Assembly: GCA_012845835.1 (NCBI GenBank)
Contig: JABAKD010000009.1
Span: 1,613,324 to 1,677,323, forward strand
Origin: Undaria pinnatifida
Lineage: Eukaryota > Sar > Phaeophyceae > Laminariales > Alariaceae
Length of the DNA stretch: 64,000 bases
Direction of reading: 5' to 3'
Part shown: positions 11,977-23,029 of the stretch, piece by piece
How the letters are laid out: each line of letters begins with the position of its first letter
Numbering within the stretch: position 1 is the stretch's first letter
The notes under the pieces: model-generated
Database searches by the model: none
Told to the model about the DNA's origin: nothing
What the model saw: the letters and a program-made list of their open reading frames with translations, nothing else
Made by a program: the position numbers and the translations under genes

Positions 11977-12756
11977 CGCGCTTGCCCTCGCTGGTGATCA
12001 CCCTGTGATCTCCCTCTAGTTTTGGGTTTCTCGTCGTGGTTCTGTTTGCTGCTTTTTCTGCCTCTGCTTCTTTTGTGCTCCTCTGCTGCTGTATCTTTTG
12101 TGCTCCGAGCGCATCATCTCGTTTTGTTCCTCTTTTTCAGAGCGCGTGAGTGCGACTTTTTGCGCGCGCTCCAGGGAGCCCAGCCTTTCCAGCAGAAGTT
12201 AATTGGGCACGGTGCATTGCAGCAGTTTGGTGGACACGGAGCCGCCTTTACCCGCGTCCCGCGTCGATACCCAATTGCGTCGCTTTCAACATGCTGTTAT
12301 CTCGTCTTTTCTGGGTGTTTTTGTTTCTTTTTTCACTTGTACTTTGTCTTGGAACTTTTTTGCGAGTGGATCCCATATTACAACGCAGTAGTATTGCTGC
12401 TGTGAGACTGTACTATTTCGACCCGTATCCGCTGATCTTTTGGGGTCCACGGCACACCCGGGGGAGCACGCTACCCTGGAGTGTGTCTGCATCGTTGCTC
12501 TCACCATGGCTCCCTCCAGTGCCGAATGCCCTCTCTGTCGTTGTCGGATGGCACAGGTGGGAGTTAAACAGCAGTACACCCGGTTAGGCCCCCGCCCTAG
12601 ATTTTCCGGCAGCCAGCTGAAAAATGATAAAAGAAAAGCAAAGAGCATAAGTCCGAAGTGATGCGGGATAGTGGTTTGAGTGCGCGCCACGGGTGTACTG
12701 GCTGCGGAAACTCCCAGGCCTTTTATCCGCACGTGTGTCTCTGCCGTCGCTGCCGT

Positions 12757-13065
12757 TGCTGCTGTTGCCGCGCGTTGCTCCTGTTGCCGCGCGTTGCTCC
12801 TGTTGCCGCGCGTTGCTCCTGTTGCCGCGCGTTGCTCCTGTTGCCGCGCGTTGCTCCTGTTGCCGCGCGTTGCTGCTGTTGCCGCGCGTTGCTGCTGTTA
12901 CCGCGCGTTGTTGCTTGCGTTGCTTGTTCTCCACTGTTTGTGGTGCCGTCGCTGCCGTTGCTGCTGTTGCCGCGCGTTGCTGCTGTTGCCGCGCGTTGCT
13001 CCTGTTGCCGCGCATTGCTGCTGTTGCCGCGCGTTGTTGCTTGCGTTGCTTGTTCTCCACTGTTT
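12757..13065. repeat. 19-bp minisatellite inside the LTR element
   Basis: GTTGCCGCGCGTTGCTCCT is repeated head to tail, interrupted by two copies of a segment with TTGTTCTCCACTGTTTGTGG. Every frame stays open here because of composition, so the many overlapping frames are not genes. Confidence 0.85.
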
Positions 13066-13297
13066 GTGGTGCCCCGTGAGCACTGCCTACAGCAGGCGAG
13101 GCCCAAAGTCGTACGATGTTCGAATTTTTACACCCACAACAACAGCAATGCCTTGCGCTGAGAGATTAGACAGCAGTGATGTACGTGTCTCGTGTTGATA
13201 AGAGGGGAACCTCGCGACTTTCGTAACTACTGACGACTTTCGTAACTACTGAACCCATGCCTGACGTACTTGAGTTGTGTTGCCCAGCCACAACGGC

Positions 13298-13640
13298 ACA
13301 ATGGGAGGGTCTGCGCCTGGTTGAGCCGTGTTGTTGTCCCCCATGTTGGGGGAGACGACAACCAGTCTCCTCTAGGCCTGTGTCCTCCCGAGCTGTAACG
13401 CTATTATACATACTGCTACTGCTTTATTTCACATGCCCCACTTCCTGCGACTGCTATTCAGCCTGCAATGGGAGGGTCTGCGCCTGGTGGAGCCGTGTTG
13501 TTGTCTCCTATGTCGAGGGGGACAACAACCAGTCTCCTCCGGGTCTGTGCCTTCCCTCGTCACAACGTTACCTGATATATTACCACTGCTGTATTACTAA
13601 CATGCTACTCGTCTTCCCAATGTTCCCTGTTATATTACCA
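13298..13640. repeat. Direct duplication, period about 167 bp, inside the LTR element
   Basis: The block starting ATGGGAGGGTCTGCGCCTGG at 13301 recurs at 13468. A shorter 50-60 bp repeat with ATTACCACTGCTGTATT follows. Confidence 0.75.
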
Positions 13641-14039
13641 CTGCTGTATTGCTAACATGCTACTCGTCTTTCCACTTCAGGAGCTGCGTCACTCAATTGA
13701 TTATTTCTTTTTATTTTATTTTTTTTCTCCGGCGGATGAGGAAAAATGAAGCTTTAGCTCACCACACTTCCACGTATTTTCATACGCGTATAATTAAATT
13801 TAATTTCATTTAATTCAATTCAAATGTTGGCGCTGTGGTACGCTGAGCTTGCTGCAGTTTGTGTCATTGTTGTTTTGCTCGGTATGCTCTCTGCTATCGC
13901 TTGCGAATTCATCATTAATAGTGTACCGGGTACACATGACTGGATGCCGATCACGGTTTTCTGGTGATGTTTTCACTTGCTCTCCCACTAATGTTGATGT
14001 TTCCCTGTTTTTGCATCTACTTCGTTCGTGATCAAACCG

Positions 14040-14130
14040 GTGATGTTTGACCCGAGCAAACACGTTAACCCATGATCACGCACGTTTGCTCGTGATCAAA
14101 CCCAACTCCATGTTTGCTCGTGATCAAGCT
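14040..14130. repeat. Repeated GTTTGCTCGTGATCAA motif
   Basis: Two exact copies and two near copies of a 16-bp motif containing TGATCA lie within 100 bp of the element's interior. Function unknown. Confidence 0.5.
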
Positions 14131-15079
14131 GGAGGTGGTCGCTGTTGATCAATAATAATGTTGCTTGCCTATTGGTCACGTACGCTATGCATGCCTACCT
14201 TCATCTGTCATTTCATTTTGCCGGGAAGGGTTGTTGTTACTGCTGCCTCGTCCGCTTGTTGCGGTTGTGGCTACCGCGACATCGTTTCTGTGTGATGCAG
14301 TAGTTGCTGAACCGCTCTCCTGCTTTTCCATCCCTTCCTTTGTTTCCTTTGCCCCATTACTTTGTGCTCCGTTTTGGGTGCAGGCGATGATTGCGGTGTG
14401 GTCATTGCTGTCGTCAGACACAGCTAGCAGTAACCACATAGTTGGCTCTCTCTAGGATGAGGCAACGACACGGATACTAGAGCCGCTTGATGATTTATCT
14501 TAATCTTTTTTATTGAACCGGGTGTCATGTGCCCACGCATAGTTTCGTTTCTTCGTATATATTGAAAGGCTCGCATGCTCCGCTGTATTTGCCAACTCCC
14601 TCCCGTTTGCACTCATCTCTTAAGCAATGTATTCTGCTGCTAGGCCGCTGTTTTCTGCTATTGTCGCTGTCTGACCGCCTCCGCCTGTCTCTACAGCTGG
14701 TGGTTGTGGTTCACATGTCCTTCTCAGAATTGCATTATTGTGCACATACTTTTGCGCTCCTTTGTTTGTACAAAGACTCGGATACTTCGCCATATTCCTC
14801 AGTTAACTCGTTCACTCACTCCTTGTGTTGCTTTCCGCTGCTGTTCTGCTGTTGCTCTTTGCCGCGGTTGCTGCCTTGCTATGCGACGTGCGCTTGTTTT
14901 TTTTTTGTTTTTTTTTGCCTTTCGTTCCGGCTGCGTAGCTTCATTATTTACCGCCGTCCTGTAAACGTCCGTACCCACAATTGTTGCAATGGTCCCTCTG
15001 TTCCTTTCTTTTCATGAATTTTAATAAATTCGTGAAGGGGGGGAGGTGCTGCCGTCGTCAGAAGCCTGCCACGGCACGG

Positions 15080-15290
15080 AATTACCCGACACCAAACGAC
15101 GGTTCCCTCGGCCCGACGCTTTGCCCGCGCGATGCTCCTTCGTTCCAAAGCCATGCCCGTGCACCGATCGCTCCCTCTGAAGTCTGGCCCGTGCGCTGTT
15201 CCGCCGTTCCTCTGATCCGAACCCTTGCCCGTGCGCTGTTACGCCTTCCCTTCGCTCCGAGCCCTTGCCCGTGCCTCCTTCCCACACCAG
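15080..15290. repeat. Degenerate tandem repeat, about 45-50 bp period
   Basis: The phrase GCCCGTGC recurs four times with CTCCGAG/CTGATCCGA-type spacers, just upstream of the integrase fragment. Confidence 0.55.
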
Positions 15291-15470
15291 CAGTAGCGAT
15301 CTCAGCGTCGATCTTGGGGAGGTGCTTTCAGCAGGGGGGGAGGTCCCTCGCTCGTCGGAAGCTCACCAAGTCATGGAGACACTGGCCATCCACCGGGCGG
15401 TGCGAGTTCTGACCAATCCCGCAACCCTCGCGCGACGACAGCAGGACGACACAAATTAGGGTCAGATTCC

Positions 15471-16310
15471 TTGGTACCCTTGTCAGCGGAGACAAAACAG
15501 AGCGGTGGCGTAGACAACTTCGTGGAGCGACGCAAACACAACCTCCGAGAAGTCCGTGTGTCGCTCGAGAAGCAGCACAAATTGAGGGTAACCGCGAGAG
15601 CCCGCGCCAACGCTTCCGTTTCAAGGCCCTCAGCCGGAATCGCTCTCGAGAAAGGAAGCCTGGTGCTGGTGCGCGAGTCCGAGAGCAGCAGGCATCGCAA
15701 CAACAGGGGGCGCGGACCTCAACACGACCTCTACACAGGCCCTTGGAGAGTCACAGAAGTAATACAGACAGGCCTTAGCATGCAAGTAACGATGCGTGGT
15801 AGAAAACAATGCACCCGAAATGTGTCCACATCAGACGTAAAGCCATACTACCTCCGACCCCTTTCTCTCAGACATTCACTAGCTGACGAGTTTGCGCAGT
15901 ATGCTTGGGGTTCCGGTTTCAGAAAGGCGTTGGAAGCGGCGAACCCTTCGCATTTCGACTCTCTTGTTAGTTGTCGCCGAACGAAATCCCCATCCGGTGT
16001 CGCTAGGTGGGAATACAAGGGGAGGTCGAATGATGGGGTAGAGTCGAGCTGGTTGTCTGAGAATGAGATGTTTCACCCCCTTGCAGCTAGATGGCTTTAT
16101 TGTACTATGGCATATGTACAACCCCCAATCTGCGAGCGATTGAGTTCCCGTCTCAGTCAACCCTCGTACCCCTCTCTCTCGCCGTCAAGCCTTGACCCTG
16201 TTCCCAATAGGTTCCACCATCTGGAAAGACTTTGGCGGTGGTCTCAGACTGCAAGGGCAGGTGTACGACTAAAGAGACCGCTGCTGTCGACTGCGCTAGA
16301 ACGACCATAA
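15471..16310 (+). pseudogene. Ty3/gypsy-type integrase C-terminus with chromodomain-like end
   Basis: This 279-codon open frame has the C-terminal integrase pattern: a basic helix region (residues 19-47), KGSLVLVRE at 61-69, YTGPWRVTEV at 88-97 and DVKPYYLRP at 122-130. Residues 164-201 (SCRRTKSPSG, WEYKGR, ESSWLSENEMF) resemble a chromodomain. In Ty3/gypsy chromoviruses this tail follows the integrase core and helps target chromatin. The zinc-binding and DDE parts, RT, RNase H and gag are all absent upstream, so on its own it cannot be an integrase. The first Met is arbitrary. The last 70 or so codons resemble nothing I know. Confidence 0.7.
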
Positions 16311-16314
16311 CTGG

Positions 16315-16468
16315 GTCGACCGACAATGCGAAGAGTTTCTTACCCTGTTCTGCTTCTCGTATTAGTTGTTCAGTTACACTTTGACCACGAGGTCGACGGA
16401 CAATGCGTAGAGTTTCTTACCCTGTTCTGCTTCTCGTATTAGTTGTTCAGTTACTCTTTGACCACGAG
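16315..16468. repeat. 77-bp perfect-length tandem duplication
   Basis: 16315-16391 and 16392-16468 differ at only a few positions; each starts GTCGAC and ends TTTGACCACGAG. It follows the integrase fragment directly. Confidence 0.9.
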
Positions 16469-16637
16469 TCCTGTTGATAAGTTTTTGGCGGAAGAATGGT
16501 ACATCCAGTTGGTGGCAGCTGTTCGATTTGGAGTAGAGTAGTTCCGTCAAAAAAAAAAAATATATATATTATGATGCTTTGTTGCAATAGCGGGGTGAAT
16601 GTTATGTGTGGGTATCTGTATCTAGAAAATTACTCTG

Positions 16638-16870
16638 GTGTGCGAGACGTATGTTCACGTGTTTGGTCATAGTAATTGGTCAAGCCGCCGGAGCAAACAC
16701 ATAGATGTGCGGTTCCATTTCGTCCGAGAGCTACTCCGTGCGAAGAAAATTGATATTCAATTTGTAACTTCGGAAGAGCAGCACGCGGATATTTTGACGA
16801 AATCCCTCGCTGCGACCCCTTTTAATCTCACCGTAAGTTTTTGTTGAACCTACCGTTGGGTGATGAGTAA
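16638..16870 (+). pseudogene. Ty1/copia RNase H C-terminal fragment, frameshifted
   Basis: From 16692 the frame reads SKHIDVRFHFVRELL, then KKIDIQFVTSEEQ and HADILTKSLA, the conserved end of copia pol. At about 16827 the family-like continuation (HRKFLLNLPLG) moves to another frame and stops at 16870. The rest of copia pol is missing. It belongs to a different superfamily from the integrase tail 330 bp upstream, so the element's interior is patchwork. Confidence 0.8.
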
Positions 16871-16999
16871 AGGGTGTGAGCATTATTCGTACCATGTTTT
16901 GAGTTGCGAGGAATAATTTGTCAGGCCGCCACCCCACGCTACTTTGAGGGGCATGGGTGAGTAGGGCGCTACTTGGCATTTTAGGTGCTGGCCATGATA

Positions 17000-19272
17000 A
17001 TCGTTTGAATGCGGCCATTGTTGCAATCACAATGGTTTGGATTATATGAGACATACAGGAGGTTTTGACCCGGTGGCCAGGTTTCCTCCTGCGGGACTGT
17101 CGTTAGCTGTCCGTTGGGCCTAGCTTTTTGTTTTGGATGAAGTGGGGTCGGGGGGAATGCCGTTTAGTTGTGGGTTAAGACGGGAATCACCCGGGCACCG
17201 GTCGGCCGGGTGTAAAACAGTATGGGGCAGCAATATGTGTTTTATTTTACAATAGTGCGACAACGTTGTGAACGCTGTTGTACTTGGGTTGGGTGTGAGT
17301 GTTGGAGTTGAATTCCTTTCTTTTTCTTTTTATATTTTTTATTTTTTTATTGGCACCACTTCAGGAAGGGTGCGAGCTACTATTGGTATGATGTCTCTTC
17401 AACAGTGACGAGTTTGTAATAAGTGGTTGGATAAGGCTTGATTTTGACAGGCGAACAGGTGGTTGTTCGTCAGGAGGCTGTATACTACGTGCCGTTGTAG
17501 TCCTTCGATTTCAGGCCACTTGCCGGTTTTGGTTTGCCAGTCTAAATTCTTCCTTTTTCTGGTGTTGGTTACTGTTGGCCGTGTTATTTCGTTTTGCTTT
17601 GTTTTTTTTATGTTCGATAGCCGTGTTGGCTGCTATGTTTTGTTTTTGTGTTTGTTGTTGGCCGTGTTGTTTCGTTTTGCTTTTTGCCTTGTTTGACTTA
17701 CTTTGGAGGCTCAACTGTGTTGCTACAATCTTTCTGCGATTGTAATGGCTTCGTTTCGGAGTTACCAATGGGATTTTATCGGGCTCTTGCTCGTTGTATG
17801 GATTTCCCCTGGGCATCTGCGTTGATTTTATTTCACAGCTCATGGGGGGTATGCCCGTTTCTAGGATCGGCATTGCTTTAAGATTCGGATAGGCTGTTGG
17901 TATAGTCTCTTGAGAAGTGACGGGGTCGTGTTTACTATTTGGGTATGAGTTGAATTTAAATAGACTATCAAGTGGTTGTTTGGTGAGGGCTTCATACTTA
18001 TCCTCGACCTTCAGCCGTTTATTTTGTTCGCGGTTTATGGTGTCACATTTTTCCTTTTTGTGCTTCGATACCTGGCATCGGAATTCCACTTTTGCCAAAG
18101 GTTCAGGATTTCTTTGCTCGTCGTGCTTTTCTTCTTTTTGCGGTATGTTATTGAGCTACCGACATGGCGTTTTGGTGGAGGATTATATTGTATGCCGTTT
18201 ATTTTGTTTGAGGTTTATTGTGTCAGATTCTTCTTATTTTTGAGATTAATGATTCTTTGCCCGTCGTGCTTTTGTTCCTTTTGCGATATGTTGCGGAGTT
18301 ACCGACGTTGCATTTTGATGAAAAATTGTTTTGTACGTGGGCAGACTCAAAGAGGAGTAGACGAGTCAGTTCCGTGGAGTTTCGTGCTGCTTTCATGCAC
18401 GTCAAATTCGTTCACATACGGACTTTGAGCCATTGAATGGTGGTCAGGCGATCAAATACGCAGTGAAAAGGCAGGGGGGAGGGTTTTTATCGAGGATTTC
18501 CCTCTTATGCCCCCCGTGTTTTCGGTTTGTTAGCCTATCCTCGAGGTAATTATTTCGGTAAAAAGTTTTGCGGCTCTGTACCCTTGGCTATACAGTCACA
18601 GTATTGCTATAGCATATCGCTCTTGTCATCGCATTATGCTAGGGGGGAAGTTATGGTGTTGTCGATTTTCGAGCGTGCCCCCAGTTGACAGCCAGTTAAA
18701 GTTTGAATGTTTGGAGACGGGCTGATTAGATGTTCTGGTCTGATTGGTAGTCGAAGGGTGGCCCTGCACCCGGTAGCACCCTAGTGGGTCCGTGCGGTGT
18801 GCCATGGCGTTTGTGTGAGCTTGGTGTTGTAGGGCGTTGCGCAATGGGTTTTTTCCTGGATGGCCAGGTTTTTCCCGCGCTGTAGGTGTTGAGAGCCGGG
18901 CAGCAACTACAGTGGAAACACCAAGCGAGGGACGGTTTTTTTTTAGAGTATTTTACGTCCGAGTGTCACTTGGTGTTTTCGGTTGTTGTCTAAATTCTAG
19001 GGCTCTCGGGATGGGGAGCGAAGGGTTTGTCCCGGAAGCCGGGTTTACCTTCGCTCAAGCCGATGTCGGGCCGCGAGCCAACGCGCAGTGAGAATTATGA
19101 AGAGCTGTGGATTTTATTTGAGTTTTGCCACTAATTGCCTCTTGTAATTTTCGGTTGGCCGTTCGACCTACTCAAAGATATCACCGGTAGTTTTCGCCAA
19201 AGGGAGTGTGTCACCTCGCGGTTGTCACTATCCCTGCTACCGTTAATTAGTACATATAGTACAGTATGTACT
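17000..19272. other. T-rich 3' interior of the LTR element, no gene recognised
   Basis: I see no conserved protein here. 18014-18191 and 18193-18337 are an imperfect tandem duplication starting GCCGTTTATTTTGTT. TGGCCAGGTTT is shared between about 17070 and 18860. A 195-codon minus frame at 17511-18098 is low-complexity and reads like chance. Confidence 0.5.
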
Positions 19273-19282
19273 AATGGGGGGA
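19273..19282 (+). promoter_or_regulatory. Polypurine tract
   Basis: AATGGGGGGA abuts the 3' LTR start, the expected position for plus-strand priming. Confidence 0.75.
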
Positions 19283-19776
19283 TGTTACGGTTCAGTGACA
19301 GTTTCAAGAGTTACTATGACAGGCGTTTTTGTTATAGTAGGGGACGCGCTATTTACGTCCCCTCCCTTAGTCGGGTGTGGCTGCCCCACCCTGCCACAAC
19401 AATACTTTAGAATTCGAATTCCAGTTCTAATTCTACAATTCCTCAAGTCCTTGGGTTCACGTTCATAAACCTTCGGATCAGCAATCAAGTTACCATTTTC
19501 ACGCCACCTTCTCGGGAGACTTCCCATCTTGAGCACTGGCACAAGGGACTTGCTCTCTCTTTCTCCGAGGAACGCCCAAGCGCCTTCTGAACTCGGTCGT
19601 ATCGGACCTACGGAGGTCAGTCATTATGAATACGTGATGCGGGCTACCTATTCAGCCTGTGTGTGGACCTTGCGATGCTAGTAGGCTAGATACCTTCGTC
19701 TTCTTCGCCATGAATATACTCGCATGTCCACCCTGATCCCAGACTGACTCCGCCAATCAGGCTCCGATTCGTAACA
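19283..19776 (+). repeat. 3' LTR
   Basis: This is the second 494-bp LTR, directly after the polypurine tract and followed by ATAC. By-eye identity to the 5' LTR implies a recent insertion. Confidence 0.9.
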
Positions 19777-19848
19777 ATACTTCGCTTGGCATAGGTTGGG
19801 AGGCGATCATGCAGACAGTATGTATATATAAATGAAGAATACACTTTT

Positions 19849-20070
19849 TCAGCTGCTTGCTGTGAGATCGACCCAAGAGAGATTTTAATCAAACCTCAGC
19901 TTTGCAAGCTGCGTGTGATACTTCGATCGCGGCTGTTACGGGGTGTGTATACCCTCGTGAATAAGGATACAGGGGTAGGTGATCCCCCTGCTAATTAATG
20001 GCAGGGTCAACAAGACTAATAAGACGTCCAGCCTTGTTCTGCGCGCGGAAACTGTATAGCCGGTACAAAG
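19849..20070 (+). repeat. Family A arm, diverged copy 5
   Basis: CAGCTGCTTGCTGTGAGATCG, TTTGCAAGCTGCGTGTGATA and CTGCGCGCGGAAACTGTAT align with family A. It lies just outside the LTR element's 3' flank. Confidence 0.65.
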
Positions 20071-21086
20071 CCAGACATAATCCATCTGCGGAATTCAGTA
20101 TGCATAAAACAATCGCTATTATGGTGTGAAATAGCTTTTTGAGTGGGCTACTTGGGCCGACCGGGTTTCGTAAGCAAGTTCCTGTGTGCTCACTGTACAT
20201 GTGACAGGCCAGCGAAGGTCCAGCCCAGTCCTGATGCTTGGGTTTGTATACGACATGAAAAAAAATGTTCTACGACGAGTACAGTACACAAGTATATGAT
20301 ATCGTTTTATTCTTGTGAGATCAATGACCTCGCAAACACCCCGGGCACGACGTCCACGCAACGGTGAAAAACCGGCGCCAATTTTTTTTGTGTCCCCCTA
20401 TAAATAAGCGCACACAACCTGGATTTTGACTAGAAAGAAGAGAGGGGCATCCACGATGATGGTTAATGGAGTGCTGTCTCAATCCCGCTCTCCGTGTTGT
20501 GCCGCGATTTTGGGTCTCGTACAATAACTGTGTGGACACAGCAGTAGTACCTAGTTCTGCCTTTTCTTCTTACACCCCCCCGTAAATTGATTGTTGGTTT
20601 ATTGATCAATTGTGTGTTTGAACTATACGACTATAACAGTGAGTGGCAGTTTTCTATAAAGCAGTACGTGCCGAGACGAGAGAAAATTTGGAAACTTTTT
20701 GTCAAGTCGTTAGAATTTTGAGTTGCGCGGATAGTTTTTTTTTCTTGCTCCCTGGTACTGGTAGTGTTTCTTTCTTCTGTTGTTTAAAATAAATGGATTC
20801 TATTACAAAAAATTTAAAAAGGTCAGGTTTGACGACGACTGATTGAATACTCGAATGAAGCTCAACTCTAAATTGATTGAGTATTCTAGTGACCACTCAA
20901 AACAATCGGTCGAATTCACACAGCTGACGTACGACACAACAAATAAATGCCCCAGCTGGTATAAATTAGAATTCGGAGCTCACCTAACAAGTTGGCCGCC
21001 CGGATCATTGGGGCGGTGGGCTGTTCGCGTTCGCGGTCAGAAAGCACTTCCTGGTCGGATAGAGGTACGTGCGTAGACCCAACCCA

Positions 21087-21135
21087 CCCCCTAACCCTAG
21101 CCCTAAACCTAACCCTAACCCTAGCCCTGACCCCA
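21087..21135. repeat. Interstitial telomere-like tract
   Basis: Irregular CCCTAA, CCCTAG and CCCTAAA units occur head to tail over about 50 bp. This is a telomere-type repeat inside the chromosome. Confidence 0.7.
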
Positions 21136-22484
21136 ACCCGGGCCCAAAACGGGCCAGAAATGGGCGAGAAACGCGACCGCGCCGCTTTAACCCCTGCAGC
21201 GCCCCCGAACCCCTCCCTATACTATAACCAAGTAATTTTGTCCCCAAAAACGGGTTTCCAGTTGTAAAGGGGTTAAGAAATTAAATTATTCTTCCAGCCT
21301 GGGGACCACCACATAGCCTTCGGCTAAAAATTTGAGAGCGTAAAAATTCCTCTCCATGATCCGGGGGCGGCCACATTGTTAGGCCTGCTATATAAATTCG
21401 TGCGGCCAAGCGCATGCATGTGTTCGTGTGTTGAAACAGGTACTTCAGCCAGTTGTAGAGATACTGTACAATTGTCAAGTAAGGGGAGCCGATAGTGTAC
21501 ACGTGATACGAGCTGGGCCGGCTGCCAAACTAGCATTCCGTGTACCAGCCATAAAATTCGCGAATCACTGGCCGGGAGCTCAATGTTGCTGGAAACATTG
21601 TTGGAATCGGCCAATCAACGCGCGTATGCACCCCACAACCACGCGTGTCTTTCTTTGCTACAGAGCACAGGTTCCAGCGTTTGTTTAGAAACTTCACGGC
21701 ACCATATCATGCTGGATTTAGAGAAGGTGAAACCGTTGTTTTTTCATTTTTTCTTCTGCGGCGCAATTTTCAAATTTGGTTTTGCTTCGCTGTCGCCACA
21801 TCATGGTCACACTGCTGCTGCCTCACACAACATGTCACCAAGCGCGCCAATCAAGCAGCGATGGCTGCAAACCTCTGTACCTTGAGTATTCGAAGATACA
21901 AGCACCGAGATGTGGCGCCTGCGTTTGTTGTACGAGTACGTAGCTTTTGTTGCATCTTTTGTCGAACGTAAATTTTGTGTTTTTCCTCTAAAGGAGTGTA
22001 CTCGTACATGCAATGCGTGAGCATGTCTTGCTACGCACAACGTACGAACTTGTACGTACATACATACACAATTTGAATTTTTGTAATACCTAGTACGTCG
22101 ACTTCTCTCTCTGGACGCATTTATTTCATGACTAGGTCTCGCTCCGCAAACACGGTTGCTTTCGAGTGTCTTTTTGGTTGGATGTGGTTGGCATTCTGTC
22201 TTCAACAAAAACAACAGGAAACATTGGACGAGATCATGGCATGGATGGGCAGATTTGAGCGAAACTGGTGCGTACAGCGATTGATTGCGCATACACAGCA
22301 CAAATCACATGTGTTTTTAATGAAATTTTGACAAGTGTCTTCACGCAAGACACATATATATTATGAAGATATAATAATGGCTGTGGTTCTTTTCTTTTTT
22401 TCTTGTCATTTTTTCACGAATAATCCAAATTATAAAAAATATCAAAAATCCTTCATCGGGCATAATATCTCAGGGATGTACATT

Positions 22485-22525
22485 ACGCATTACGGGTAAT
22501 TACGGGTAATTACGGGTAATAATGT
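22485..22525. repeat. ATTACGGGTA tandem repeat
   Basis: Three head-to-tail copies of a 10-bp unit, preceded by CATTACGC. Related GTAATTACGCGTGCGTAATG and TATTACGGGTGCGTAATG lie at about 23328 and 23370. Confidence 0.75.
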
Positions 22526-22945
22526 GGATGGGCCGTGCGTAATGTGTATATTCCGCGGTAATGTTCCCTATTTCTACGGTGCGTCTCTTGTCATTGTGCT
22601 ACTTGGTTTAGAAGGTTCAAGTTTGAAGCAGCTGGATTGAGGTTTGATCGCTCCGAGCAAGGACATGGAGAATGTGTTAAGATACGGCCTCGAAAGGCCT
22701 GTAGGTATCCGAATTTGAGATCATTTGGATAGGTTTCGTATGATTAGGTTGGCGGTTTATATTCGGGGAAGTTAGGAATTAGATCGGAGGCACGCGCCTC
22801 CGATCTCAGAAGCTATCCCGGGCTCTGGTGGAAACGAATAAAGCTACATCTCTACGAAGGAACGAAAGTGAGTACTCCGAGGACCTTACTCAATTGGCAG
22901 ACCTGCAGGGGGCACTCTGTGTCCCCCACCTATTAATTTCACAAG

Positions 22946-23029
22946 TGGCGTCGACGGCAGGACACGAACCTGCGCGTGAAATCACAATGGGTTTCCAATC
23001 CATTCCCTTAACCACTCGGGCACGAGAAT
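22946..23029 (-). tRNA. tRNA-Ser(GGA)-like sequence, probably a pseudogene
   Basis: The reverse complement has a Ser-type D arm (CCCGAGTGGTTAAGG), an anticodon loop TTGGAAA with GGA, a long variable arm, the T arm GCAGG-TTCGTGT-CCTGC and a CCA-matching 3' end. Against function: the 5' acceptor strand pairs poorly with CGTCGAC, there is an A-C mismatch at the anticodon stem base, and the T loop has T where A58 is expected. Confidence 0.6.

Larger units (their letters stand above)
11465..19776 (+). mobile_element. Complete LTR retrotransposon, recent, probably non-autonomous
   Basis: It has two 494-bp direct repeats, 11465-11958 and 19283-19776, each starting TGTTAC and ending GTAACA. I see no difference between them by eye. 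The element is flanked by ATAC at 11461-11464 and 19777-19780, a 4-bp target duplication. TGG begins directly after the 5' LTR, as a primer-binding site does, and AATGGGGGGA sits directly before the 3' LTR as a polypurine tract. The 7.3-kb interior lacks any full-length gag-pol frame. It holds only an integrase C-terminus, a copia RNase H end and many tandem repeats. This is the pattern of a large retrotransposon derivative moved in trans, an inference from structure. Confidence 0.88.
19781..22945. other. Spacer right of the LTR element, no gene seen
   Basis: It contains family A copy 5, AT-rich stretches around 20580-20830 and the telomere-like tract. Open frames are short and overlap on both strands. 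Confidence 0.4.

Noticed and set aside
12584-13198. Gln/Arg/Ala- and Leu/Cys-rich frames up to 172 codons
   Set aside because: They are translations of the 19-bp minisatellite inside the LTR element.
17511-18098. 195-codon minus frame in the LTR element
   Set aside because: Lys/Gln/Asn-rich from T-rich plus-strand DNA, opposite to the element, with no recognisable motif.
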